Below, piece by piece: positions 47,191 through 58,515 of a stretch of 64,000 bases of DNA. The notes beneath the pieces are model-generated. The model had not been told where the DNA came from and searched no databases. It was given only the letters and a program-made list of their open reading frames with translations. The stretch's first letter is position 1, and each line of letters opens with the position of its first letter. The position numbers and the translations under genes are program-made. This DNA comes from Mauremys mutica (Eukaryota > Chordata > Testudines > Geoemydidae), in NCBI RefSeq assembly GCF_020497125.1, contig NC_059082.1, positions 27,860,965 through 27,924,964 of the forward strand, written 5' to 3'.

Positions 47191-50100
47191 TAAGAGAACA
47201 AATGGCTTGAACCTATGTATCATATTGGAGCAGAAAAGCAGGTGTGACAGAGGCCTCGAAGGCTAAGCTCCCTACTGTGTTATTTGGGATCCTAACCTCT
47301 TGGTGACAGTAAACATGACTTGGAGGGTCCAGCACTGGATGGATTTTTAGTCTATGTACAACATAAAACATTTTGAAAAATACATTGTCTGGGGTAATCC
47401 ATCATGAAACAATCTTATGGCTCATCTGCTGGTTTTCCCAGCATGAACATAAATGTTAGCCTCAGTTAGGATAATATGTGGAGAAGGTCTTTGCAGGGGG
47501 AACAACAAACAAGCCATTTTAAAACCAGCTCTACATACTTAAATTTAGCCCCAGCAATGAGTCTAGCTACTTACTGACCATTGACCATGGGTTTGGAAAA
47601 ACCCTTTCCACTGCCAGACCTGCACATTGGGCAAAATTCACTTTATCCACATGAAGCCTATGTTATTGGGCTTTATAGAGGTGAGGTGCATAGGGCTTAT
47701 GGGACAATGAAGTTATCTTACCCCCCTGCAGAGCCCTTCCATCTCTCTTTCTCCATGGAAGGAGTGATCTTGTATCCCTGCTGCACTGTCTTCCTTCCTT
47801 CCCAATTTATATTGAGCTGTCCTCACAGTAAAAGGATCTGGGTGCCGGGAGGGAGCAGGGCAAGGGGATCAGGATACAAACAAAAGCAGAGAATCTCTCA
47901 GGGTTAAAAATGAACATCAGGCTGTGTTGGCTTGTGTATGGAGCCCTGCATGCTGTGAAACCCCTAGAAAGTGGGGCAGGTTCCAGAAGTAGCAGCACTG
48001 CAGCAGGCGGAGGAGCCCATTGAAGTCATGCAGCCAGGAAATCAGAGGGGCATATTGCATCTTGGGAAACAGGCTCAGCCCAAATGGAGGGAAAGACCCA
48101 GCCCTTCTCACCTCCCTGGACATAATCTGGGGATGAATCAGCTAGATGAAATTTACAGTTTCCTCTTCCTGGCCATCTCCATGGGTTTTTCTGCAGGAGG
48201 GACAATGTAGCCCTAAGAAACTAAGTTCATAATTTGATCTATTTTTTCCCATTAAACATACAAATGAAAATACTTTAAAATTAAAATAATTGTATTTTAA
48301 ATGATACAGGGGAAAGTTTTGTTCTCAGTTACATGGCTAGCACTTCTTTGGGGGTCACATCCTTGTAAGTGAGAGCAGAATTTGACCCAGTAGATACAAA
48401 TATGTATGTCTGAAGAATCAATACAGAAAACGGAGCCAGTTATAATTTATACATTTAGCTGACCTGTTCAAGGATTGGGAGAAAGGCTATTTAAAAAGGT
48501 TACTGTTCTCATGTGCATGTGACAGAGTTACTCATTTTACACCATGTCTGAGTCCAGCCTGTCACATTGCAACTATAAGCCAAAATATAAAATATTTTTA
48601 AGCTAGCATTATCGTCTAAATGTAAAAATTTAATGTAACATTTATACTACATCAATGAAAGAGTTCTAGTTATTAAATTCATTATCACGAGCATTATTGA
48701 AATATCAGAACAGCTGCATAGCCATTTCGAGTCCAGAACAGCTGAGCTGTCACTTGACACCATGGGCTCGTTTCACCATTCACTACAGCAGGATTTTAAA
48801 AATCAATGAAAACTTGAAAAAAAACACACTAAAAAATTTGCCTTTTAGCAAATAACTGTCATCAATTATAAATCCTGGGGCAAACAAACTTCCAAATTGT
48901 GACATAGGATCTTTCATGGCCACACAGAGTGGAAGACATTTTGGATAGGAAGATCTCATCCAAAAGATCCACACACAGTAAACTTCAGAGAACTTCATTT
49001 AGCATCCAAGAGACAGAGTTCAGGCAGCCCGTCTGGGATTTAAAGCTGAAATTCCAAAGCACTTTGATATTTCAAAGTTGATGTTCAGGCCCCTAAGCCA
49101 TCACCTCCTATTATTGTTCATTGAAATAAATCACTTTACAAGTGTCAAAACATTTTGATAGTAGAAAAATATATTTATTTCCAGTACAAAAATGAATATC
49201 TGAGATAGAATAAACCTACACAACATTTATAACACTGAAACAAGGCTTTTACTTAGCTTAAAAAGTAAATGAAAAATTGACACCATTATAAAACACATTC
49301 ATATGAAAGAGGAAATTTTCCCCATTTAATGTTATTGTGTTATGAATGTCAACCAACGTTTTTCTTCACCATTCAAATTCTATTAGCGAATTATTAATGC
49401 CGACAAATAACGTGGATCAATAATAGTACATGATGGATGGAAGATGCACAATTATGTTTGCATCTCCAGAGTTCTTTTAAATGATACATCAAATTGTGTA
49501 AATTCTAGCACATTAATACACTGAGATTCTGAATTTTTTTAATAACCTCCACAGGTATTATTGACACGTTTCTCGCTGAGGTAAAGAGTTTATTGACTGA
49601 AGCATACAATTGCGCATGGTTCTCTCTCAGAGGGGTGTTCCTACTCAAATACATAATAAGCTAAGAAAATGTGATTGCTGTAGATTCTCTGCTGCTGTTG
49701 TGACTTAATCTCAATTTGCTAGAGGAAAATAAAAAAAACCACACATTCTTGTTAAAAAGATGTTAGCAAGTCAGATTACATCAGCCTACAGTGGTAAGAG
49801 CTAATAAAGGGAAATTTATGGGAAAAATTACACAGTTCCAAGCTGAGCTTGTTAAACAAACATTCTGAAATGCATAGCGTCAAACCTTGTTTCATCAGCA
49901 TCCTCAAGCCATCCATGAATATGCATTGATATTAAACTCAGGAAGACTTTAAAAAATAAAGCTTCCATGAATATAGACATAAACTCCAATTTATCAAAAC
50001 CATTGAGGTCCAATCCTGCAAAACCTATTCAGACCAATGACCTCAGACTGGTCCAAATTCTGGACCCCCATGCAGATCCAGAGTAAGTGAGCCTTGCACA

Positions 50101-50250
50101 GTGAATACCACTAGGGGCCAGGGACAGAATCATCCTACAATGCAGATTATCAAAGCAGCCACTATTACATTCTCATATAATCTATTTTTGCTGTGCCTCC
50201 ATCACCATTTTGGGGTTTAGGCCAGTAGCTCTGCACACTCAGATAATCTA
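47191..50250. other. Anonymous AT-rich sequence
   Basis: Frames up to 108 codons (47581-47907) show no motif. A dispersed-repeat fragment with GGGCTTATGGGACAATGAAG lies around 47690. No gene recognised. Confidence 0.4.
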
Positions 50251-50438
50251 GCCAAGGTTTTCAAAAGGTAAGCAGTGATTTTGGGAGCCTCAGTTTTTGG
50301 GTACCCATCTTGAGCCTTCCTAAGGGCCTAGTTGTGAGAAATTTCTGAGCATCCCCTTTCCCCTCTAAGGAGTTCTAGGTTGGGCACCCAAAAATCGAGG
50401 CACCCAAAAATCACTTATCACTTCTGAAAATCTTGACC
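50251..50438. repeat. Palindromic MITE-like repeat
   Basis: The left arm GTTTTCAAAAGGTAAGCAG...CTCAGTTTTTGGGTACCC and the right arm (in reverse complement GATTTTCAGAAGTGATAAG...CTCGATTTTTGGGTGCCC) form an imperfect inverted repeat of about 60 bp with a short centre. A single arm of the same repeat lies near 27775-27830. Confidence 0.6.
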
Positions 50439-51104
50439 GATATTTTGCCCCATCCCAACCTCAGACACAACCCTCTACATTTTTGTGGATAGAGTCATTG
50501 TGAAGCACTGCTCTGAGGCATATAGGTGTGTGATATATATGCTCCACTATGTCTTCCACTTTTTGTCATCTCCTCAACCCAGATTTTGCAGGATATAATG
50601 TTCTATATGACAACACAACGTTGTACCTTCCCGAACCTGCCCAGAATTTTTCTGAAATGACGTCCCTGCCTGGAAGTGGTAGAATTGCAGAATTTGGTTC
50701 AAATGATCCAGGACTAAATCAAAGGCTTGTCATCATTAGCAATAAGCAAGTGTTCAGGAGTAGGCTATGGGAGCCTTATCCAAACCTATGTGAACTTCTT
50801 CATTCATTGCTTACTGATTTCTGTACAGCTGGAAATAGGCTGATTTCACACTACTGGTACTTCAAATCTGGGTACTTATGAAAATAGCGTGGTGTCAGAG
50901 TGCTATACCACAACCTGCCTGCCTCCTTTGATCCATGGGAAACATCCAGCTTTGCTGCTGCTCCAGGACCCCTCTCTTCCACCTGTGCAAATGTCACTGC
51001 GGGGGCCTATAAGGATTTGCCCATCTTCTGGCAGCTGCTGCTGCTCCTCCTCCTGAACCTGCTTCCTCCTCCCAAACTTCTCCTGACATTGCTATCACCA
51101 GTGT
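50439..51104. other. Anonymous sequence
   Basis: The 110-codon plus frame at 50549-50881 has no recognisable domain and no flanking splice or promoter signals I can defend. Confidence 0.35.
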
Positions 51105-51180
51105 TATCGATGTTTTACAGATGAGGAACTGAGGGACAGAGGCTAAGTGACTCACACCAGGTCTCATAAAATGCCTATGG
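51105..51180 (-). repeat. MIR-type SINE core fragment
   Basis: TTTTACAGATGAGGAACTGA, GGACAGAGGCTAAGTGACTC and ACCAGGTCTCATAAAATG are the reverse complement of the conserved MIR core. Confidence 0.65.
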
Positions 51181-51874
51181 CTAAACAGGACCAGTTCAGA
51201 TGTTACCACTTACCAGACAGGTAAAACCTTTAATTTTTTCCTGTGCTTCAGTTTGGCTGTATGTTTATGTACACCTGCAAATAGCAGTTGGATTTATGAT
51301 AAACTTGGTATTTCTTGTCCTAGTGAACACTAATATGCTATTTGTTCTGTATTAGAAAACAAGAATCCACTAAGCCAGATTTTATTCAGTTTTGAAACTC
51401 AGATTCTGTTTACACCAACGCAGATGCTAACTGCTATGGTTTTATACTAGGTGGGGCTGGTGTTGGAGAGCAGTAAAAATGAGGTGTCTGCAGACACTAT
51501 TGGAAGTGTGGCAAGGGAAGGAAATATTTTTTCTGCCAATCTGTGGATTTAAAAATGCTTCATTTCCAACAACTATTTCTGTGGACAAGCACTTTGGGGA
51601 TGTGAATGTTAAAATTCAAAACTAGGAGGAACAGTCATTCACTGTAAAAGCAGATTCTCTGCAAACTGTATTGAACACGGTAAAAGGATCATGTGACTTT
51701 GAGTTCTAACTGTGAAGCCCCTGAAAATAAGTCAAAACACAGTTTGCTAGGTAGAACTGAATGGTCTGATATTTCTTTTTTAAAAAGACAACTACTGAGA
51801 GAAGGACTTGGGGACTGGTTTCTGAAGTAATAACCGAAACTGAGGGCATTTTTCAGATCCTGATTAAAAGTCAT
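51181..51874. other. Anonymous sequence
   Basis: No feature seen. Confidence 0.4.
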
Positions 51875-51990
51875 CAGACCTGAAGAGCTCCGCAAAGCTT
51901 GTCTCTTCCATCAACAGAAGTTGTTCCAATAAAGGTATCACTTCACCCACCTTGTCTCTCTAATATCCAGAGGCTATCATGGTTACATCA
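51875..51990 (+). mobile_element. Penelope-type 3' tail fragment, second copy
   Basis: Same tail as at 11490: CTGAAGAGCTCCGCAAAGCT, CATCAACAGAAGTTGTTCC, AATAAAGGTATCACTTCACC, CACCTTGTCTCTCTAATATC. It continues further 3' than the other copy, into CATGGTTACATCACC. The hammerhead-like core is damaged here: the GAAA and part of stem II are lost. Confidence 0.55.
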
Positions 51991-52654
51991 CCACTGCAAA
52001 CTAAAAATAATCAGGGCTACTAGGTATGAAAAATTCACATGGATCCCGGGTCATGAGTGACACCGACTATGATAATCCATTTGGTCACTAAGGGCCAGAT
52101 TTTCAAAAAGAAGCTCAGCTTCCATTTGGGCACCTAAATAAGGACCAGATTTTCAAGAGGACTCAGTTCTACCCATAATTCTCTTTAGACTCTGGATCCA
52201 TTTCACAAAGGCCCTTTTCCAATTCAAGCTGAAAAAGTTAAGGCCTGTGTTTAGTTGTTACCTCAGCTATCACCAACGAGGCTGAACCCCAGCAAAGATG
52301 ATGTCTGGACAATGAAGAGCGTGTACATTCTGTTCAGAGCAAGGTGGAAAGTCTACCTGATTATTGTACAATTATATTATCAACTGCACAAGCCATCCAC
52401 TCCCTTGAAATAGACATATCTAAAATAAATACAATATTTCAAATATGTAAAGGGTTTGGTTCAAATCGGTTTGTGTTAGCTAAAGGAGATTCAGGTTATT
52501 TCTTATTTTATCCAAACCAATGCAGTAGATGGAAAATCCACTATACCCATCCCATTGTACTAAGTTTACTAAGAGTTTATTAGTTGGAAACGTGCATATT
52601 ATTATTCACTCATTGTACCTATAAGCAAACGTTTTACAATGAGGAAAGTTTCTT
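51991..52654. other. Anonymous sequence with a dispersed repeat scrap
   Basis: 52090-52165 contains two copies of a CCAGATTTTCAARARG word typical of an old amniote repeat. Otherwise nothing. Confidence 0.4.
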
Positions 52655-52870
52655 TGTGATTAGAGCACTGGACTGAGAGTCTGGAGATTTAGGTTCTTTT
52701 TCTAGCTCTACCAAAGACTGACTCTCTGGACAAGTCACTTGTCAGTTTCATATCAGAATACAGGAAAAATAATATTTATCTACCATAGATATTCTGAAAA
52801 CTTAATTCACTGCTGCACATAAAGTGATTTGAGATGGTCATCTTGAACAAGTTAAAAATATTTAAAAGAT
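52655..52870 (+). repeat. MIR-type SINE
   Basis: GATTAGAGCACTGGACTGAG resembles the tRNA-derived head. TCTGGACAAGTCACTTGTCA and AATAATATTTATCTACC follow in the order of the MIR core and 3' part, with the ending TAAAGTGATTTGAGATGG. Diverged, and no duplications remain. Confidence 0.7.
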
Positions 52871-55800
52871 GTTTGACCATCAGAAAAAAATATTGCAAAT
52901 CAGTTTTCATAACCGACAAGATACCTCAGGGCTCTATTCTGCCTGAGCTATGAAAGCAGGTATAATTTAAATGGAAAGGTGGGGGAACAGAATTCATCTC
53001 AAGTAGTCAAAATGATACTTGGACACCTCTGATTTTGTCTGAGCATTTGGGGTTGTGAAAAAGATGAAAGCCTGGGAAACATTACAAGGGATGTAGAACA
53101 GTGGGGTGGGAGGAATGGGGAGGGAGATGCTGGTTCAGAGGAGGAGGTGGCATGAGTTCACAGGCTTTTCTCATACTTTACATTGCGCCCTTGGCAGCTC
53201 TCTCTTGTACGACTGACACGCACAGAGCATGGCAGATCACCGCAGGTCATTCTGACCTGGGCTGACTGGGCAATGATTCCAGAAACCATCAGGCATTTAC
53301 ACATCAGAATCTTTCTGCTGCTTTCCCCTGAGCAAATATAATCACTATGCACGGAAAAATCCCACCTTTTATGCTGCCATTCCCCTGCCTCACTCAGACA
53401 CCATCTCTGGGCAACGAGGCACAGCAGGATTTCCTTTCAAAGCCATATCTAGTTTTTATTATCCATTATCATTCCAGAGCCATAGACCAGCTGGTAATAT
53501 TAAAGTGTTCTTCTGCACCAATAGGTCTGTCTTGGGGTATATGTGCTAAAAAGCTTTTACTATTTTAGCATGCGTAGATTTAAAGCATGCCCCTTGACCT
53601 ATTGTCTGAGAGGTGCTGTGAAATAACACCAGCAGCTGTGATTATGACGGTGTAGATTTTAATCTATCAGAAACTGCAGCACAATGAGCATCAGCACGAA
53701 CAGGCTCTGCAGAAGCAATGCCTTTACTCTGTGCTGCGGAACAAGCCCATGCTGGTGAGAGCTGATTCACTAAGGTTGATGCAAACATGAAAGGCAAGAT
53801 TGTCTATTGAGATCTGGCCCCTCTGTGCCGCTCAGGAGGTACAGAGGGGCTGCAAATGGCCAGCAGAGATCTTCTCCATGAGAGGGGAACTCCTGGCTGG
53901 TCCAATGGAACAGTTTGGGGATATTTCCCTCACACACCCTGCCCTGAATTCCATGCTGTGAGATGGGTATAATCGCTTGATAGGAAGATTCATGAGAGAA
54001 ATGCAGAGCACTTAATTGGGCATTGAGCATAAATTGGTTTTCTCCCAGCACCCTCTGCGGTCACTCGGTATTTATCACATTCTTGCGTTAGGATCCCATC
54101 CCTTTTCCCTGATTGTTGTGACTTTTGCGCTTTATATAACACAACACGAAGGGGCCATGGAGGCACAGTGGGGTCTGAATAACCATATTTACTAGCTATA
54201 CACAACACACAAATAAGCACTGCTACTGCTGGATTGTTAGACCAAAACAGGAAAGTGATATTGTATAATAAGGATGAATGAACCTGAAGTGAGACCACAG
54301 TAGCTCTGAATATCAATGCTAGTGCCCTCAAAAGAGCTTTTTCATGCCTCTTAAACATCCCCAGATGGTCAGTGTATAAAGGTCACCCTCTGCAAGGCTA
54401 TAAAGAGGCTTAAAAAAAAATCTTGATTTATCCTCCTCATCCCTCTCTGACCTTAAATGAGTTTAACACAAAACCTAAAAATTGTAAATTTGTTACTACT
54501 TTTCATTACCTCCAAACATGCTAGGTGCCTCACAAAACAAAAAGACCATCCCTAGGTTTAACGAGCTTACAAGCTAGGGTCCTAAACAAACAAGGGTGTG
54601 TATAGTGGGAGAGAAGATGGGGGCAGAGGACGCACAAGAGTGACAGTAATAAGAGGACAATAAAAACATGTACACGTCCTGAAGGTGCCAGGTTTTTTTA
54701 AGCTCTTCCATCTCCTCATCCCCTACATACTTCTAGCAGGCTGCATGGCTAAGGGGAGTTATTAGGAGAGATCTGAATGAGATGAGAGATGGCTTGGTGA
54801 ACTTGTTTGGAGAGATCTTTATGACCACAAGGGGCAGCACTGTAGGCAAGGAATTCAGCTTTTCCCTTGCACCACACATAGCGTCTAGAGATGAGCCAAA
54901 TGTATAAAAATAGCTACCTACAAATAAGTGCAAGTGACGAGATTTTGACATCCCCCTTTAGTGCCTATAATTGATTGTGCTTGCAAAATTAGAGATCAAA
55001 TAGAGGCCACTTTGAATTCAATGGGCGCATAATGACAAAAGAGAACAAAGCTTTAAATGTTTGTTATCTGTACTTCTTTTATGTACTCCTTATGCATAAT
55101 GCAAGTTTGATATTATAGTCTCTGTAATAATAAATGCAGCACAAAATTGACCAAGAACTTATTTTTTCATTTAATTAGTAGTCTTGGAATTTATTGAGTC
55201 TCATCAACAATTTTTTTTTTATTTTTTTTTTAGTATTTCTATATAGTATTTTGTCTCCACAGCCAATTCGTACAGGCAACTTCCCATTTCTTGATGTGAT
55301 CTGAGAAGCCCAACTAGATTGGAGGGGAGGTCAATTATTCCGGGGATAATTCAGTTTCACAATGAGGCAAAAGGCCTGACAAATACATAAAAAAGTGTAA
55401 TGAAGGTGGAAAGCAAACTTACTTTAATAAGTACAACTTATTACAGCTTTTCTAATGAATCTAACTAAAGAGTATACAGGAAGAACTAGGTCACTTACTG
55501 CCTTGGAGGCAAAACATTAGACTCTGAAGCAACTACTGTCAGCCAAGGTTTTGATGTATTCCTGTATCCCAAACCAAACAAATAATTGATAACGATGACA
55601 ATATCGAACTCTTTTCACGTTTCCTACCCCTTGAAGATATAGCTTAAAATGTTTTGCAGGTTACGCAGTTTGGTTGTTGTATCTCTTGAGATTATTTCCT
55701 TAGCTCTATAAACTATTGACTGGGGTGAAAACACAAATGGGTGGAGGATTTGGTTCAGATTCTAGCCACATTTAGTGAACTCATAACATTATATTTATAG

Positions 55801-56075
55801 CTGATATTTCAAATGCACCAAAAGAAGTTGGGCACCCACCTCCCAATGCATTGGGTATCAAACTCCTGTAGGAATCTGTGAAAAATCCCAGCCTGCACCA
55901 TGCTGAAATGCATTATGATACAGACCACTACATTGCAACACCAGACCAACAGTGCTTGTGCTGCAGGCATGAATTGTGGTTGAAAGGAGTGTGCCAGTTG
56001 AACGGAGAACTACCCAGTCCAGGGCCAGACTCTTAGCCAGCCACTTGCCTATGCAGACAGCTTGTCATTCCAAAT
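52871..56075. other. Anonymous sequence
   Basis: No recognisable gene in 3.2 kb. A dispersed-repeat fragment (CATGCTAGGTGCCTCACAAAAC, then ACGAGCTTACAAGCTAGG) lies at about 54518-54580. A poly(T) run lies at about 55211-55231. The 122-codon minus frame at 53990-54358 and the 93-codon frame at 53770-54051 carry no motif. Confidence 0.4.
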
Positions 56076-56103
56076 GTAGGGCTTGGCTACACTTACAAGT
56101 TGC

Positions 56104-56280
56104 AGCGCTGGTGGAGGCTTTCCAGCGCTGCAATTACACCCCGTCCACACTTGCAGGGCACAACCAGCGCTGCAACTCCCTGGTTGCAGCGCTGGCTGAA
56201 AACCCGTCAGGGTTGGGGTATAAGGAGTGCAGCGCTGGTGATCCAGCGCTGCTCAGCAGGTGTGGACACTCACCAGCGCT
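56104..56280. repeat. Left subterminal AGCGCT array of element 2
   Basis: Seven copies of the palindrome AGCGCT at 56104, 56124, 56166, 56188, 56231, 56245 and 56275, mostly as CAGCGCTG. Five more lie at the other end (59998, 60033, 60065, 60093, 60108). Symmetric six-base sites clustered next to the termini are candidate binding sites for the Myb-like protein or the transposase. Confidence 0.75.
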
Positions 56281-56468
56281 TTAATTGTCCTCCAGGGAAT
56301 AAGGAGTTATCCCAGAATTCCTGTTCAGCCACTCTGCTCATCAGTTTGCACTCTACTGCTCTTGCCTCAGGTGACCCGCCCTTTAAATGCCCCGGGAATT
56401 TTAAAAATCTCCTTCCTGTTTGCTGCAGCCAGGTGTGGAGTGCAATCAGTTAATCTTTACAGGTGACC

Positions 56469-58268
56469 ATGCCTCCACGCGGCAAACGAGCCCCAGCATG
56501 GAGCACTGGCGAATTGCAGGACCTCATTAGTGTTTGGGGGGAGGAAGCTGTGCAGTCCCAGCTGCGCTCCAGCCGTAGGAATTACGATATCTTTGAGCAG
56601 GTATCAAGGTCCATGCTGGATAGGGGCCATGATCGGGACGCACTACAATGCAGGGTGAAAGTTAAAGAGCTGCGGAGTGCCTATTACAAAGCCCGCGAGG
56701 GTAATCGCCGATCCGGAGCTGCCCCCACGACCTGCCGTTTTTACAGGGGGATGGACGCGATACTTGGGGGTGACCCCACTGCCAATCCCAGGACCACGAT
56801 GGACACTTCTGAGCCGGGTGGGGGACAGGAGGAGGAGAAGGAGGAGGCGGAGGCGGCGGCGGGGGGGGAGGAAAACGCGAGTGAAGCTACTGGGATGGGG
56901 GAAGACACCCCAGAGTCCCTGGAGGCATGCAGCCAGGAGCTCTTCTCAAGCCAGGAGGAAAGTACCCAATCGCAGCAGCCAGCAGTTGCAGAAGGACAAG
57001 CAGAGCAGCGGGTTACCGGTAAGCGGCTTTTATTTTCTGGGTGGAAATATTTCTGGAGAGGAAGGGGGGTTAGGGCTGTATGCATGCCAGCCTAGATGTG
57101 GAATAGCCCATTGATGTGGTCTATCACGTCGCGGTAATCGTCTGCAGTAATCTCAGCAAAAGTTTCAGCCAGAGCGTGGGCAATATGCCTGCGCAGGTTT
57201 ATAGGGAGAGCCACTGTTGTCCTTGTCCCAGTCAGGCTAACGCGTCCGCGCCACTGTGCCGCAAGGGGTGGGGGGACCATTGCTGAACACAGGCAACCCG
57301 CATAGGGTCCAGGGCGGAATCCACATTGCTGTAGAAGAGCCTCCCGCTGTTCCCTAGTGACTCGCAGCAAGGAGATATCTTCCAGGATTAACTCCTGTGA
57401 AAAATGTTGGGAGACTCTTTAGTGAAGCTAGTGATAGAGATAGGGAGATAGTGAAGATCACCCCTGCAGCTGCATCTTCACTCAAACCCTCTATCACTGA
57501 AGCTTACCCAAAGCAACCAGCACCCCTCTATCACTCAAGCCCCACTTCTCCCTCTATAAGCACTCCTCACTCACCATTTTGTGGCTTCTGCTGTGTTATG
57601 TGTGTGGTAAAAGAATGCTAAAGTGAGGACTAAGAACTCCTTCAGTGTGTGGGAATTTCAGTCTTGAGATAATGAACGCAATGCTTCCCTGTTAAATGTT
57701 GTCAATTCTTTTTTTCTAAAGTGACCTTGACTGCTGGACTGACCAGATGTACCACAGCACAGAAGCTGCAGAATTTGAGAAAAAATCCCTGAAAGAGCAA
57801 GGAAGACATGCTGAGAACTGTTATTGCTCGCTCTGCTAGAGAGAGTAAAAACTTGCAGGAGTGGAGAGAAAAGGAGAGCAGGATACGCCAGAGGGAAAGC
57901 AGGACCCGGCAGAGAAATGCAGTGGCCAAGAGGAAAAGCACAGAGAAGCTGCTAAGCATCCTGTCGCGCCAAACGGACTCTATCGAGTCACTCGTTGCCA
58001 TGCAAGCAGAGCACTACCGTGCTACTCTCCCACCCCCCCGTCCCAAAGCTTTTTGCCTTGTGCACCAATGTCAGTTCAAACCCCCGTTCTCCAGCATCCA
58101 GGTTCTTACCACCACCAGCTGCCTCCAACACCTGTACGTTCACCAACCAGCCCTGCTAACTACAACCCTTACCCTCTGCACTCAACCCCCATCACCATGC
58201 AGTTTATGCACCCTGAAGTGCAGGATTCATTGCACAGCACTCCAGACAGGACGTATGCAAACTTGTGA
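56469..58268 (+). pseudogene. Harbinger Myb/SANT-like DNA-binding protein gene
   Basis: Two-exon accessory gene. Exon 1 starts at ATG 56469 (MPPRGKRAPAWSTGELQDL) and encodes a Myb_DNA-bind_4 type trihelix with W at WSTGEL, YDIFEQVSRSMLDRG, QCRVKVKELRSAYYKARE and CRFYRGMDAILGG. An acidic Glu/Ala-rich linker follows. A donor, CCG/GTAAGC, has its GT at 57019-57020. The acceptor TTCTAAAG ends at 57721, and exon 2 resumes in frame with VTLTAGLTRC. Exon 2 has one stop, TGA at 57790-57792, easily explained by CGA to TGA decay. Next comes a basic helix (ESRIRQRESRTRQRNAVAKR), then a frameshift in the C7 run at 58033-58039. The last frame ends TYANL with TGA at 58266-58268. AATAAA follows at 58361-58366. 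Only two lesions separate it from an intact gene. Its intron contains the antisense third frame. Confidence 0.85.
57092..57399 (-). CDS. Antisense third ORF in the Myb intron of Harbinger element 2
   Basis: An intact minus-strand frame of about 100 codons with no ATG at its head. It opens after a splice-acceptor-like TTTTTCACAG just upstream (plus 57391-57402 region), reads QELILEDISLLRVTREQREA, then QQCGFRPGPYAGCLCSAMVP, QWRGRVSLTGTRTTVALPIN and DDYRDVIDHINGLFHI, and ends in TAG at 57092-57094. A decayed homologue lies in the same position and orientation in element 1 (30200-30441), so the frame is probably a real exon and not chance. There are 3 Cys, no membrane segment and a mixed helix pattern. 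The order small-residue P-x-x-Y-A, W-R-G, ALP-x-N-L loosely recalls BEN-type domains, but this is only a pattern impression. It could be a downstream exon of the transposase transcript or a separate gene. Confidence 0.5.
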
Positions 58269-58360
58269 CTGTGCAGTTCACCAACCGACACCCCTGCCCT
58301 CTTGTGTTCATGAAATGTTGTGTGTGTCTGTCTGTCTGTCAAGGAAGTTTTTTTCTTTTC

Positions 58361-58366
58361 AATAAA
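58361..58366 (+). terminator. Poly(A) signal of the Myb-like gene
   Basis: AATAAA 93 bp after the proposed stop of the Myb-like gene, preceded by a TCTGTCTGTC run. Confidence 0.6.
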
Positions 58367-58391
58367 ACAATTCTTGGCTTTGAAAACAGTC

Positions 58392-58397
58392 TTTATT
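58392..58397 (-). terminator. Poly(A) signal of the transposase gene
   Basis: TTTATT on plus, AATAAA on minus, about 120 bp after the transposase stop at 58516. It faces the plus-strand signal at 58361 at a distance of 25 bp, so the two transcripts converge and should overlap. Confidence 0.6.
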
Positions 58398-58515
58398 ATA
58401 GCAGATAGTGAAAGATACCTTAGCCCAGTAAAGAAACAGGCACTGCAAATCATTTTAGGGATAATAGAATAACAGTGTAAACAGTGCACTTCACTCCCAT
58501 GCAAGGCAGCCAACA

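Noticed and set aside
50549..50881. 110-codon plus-strand frame in unique sequence
   Set aside because: No motif recognised and no exon signals that I can defend.
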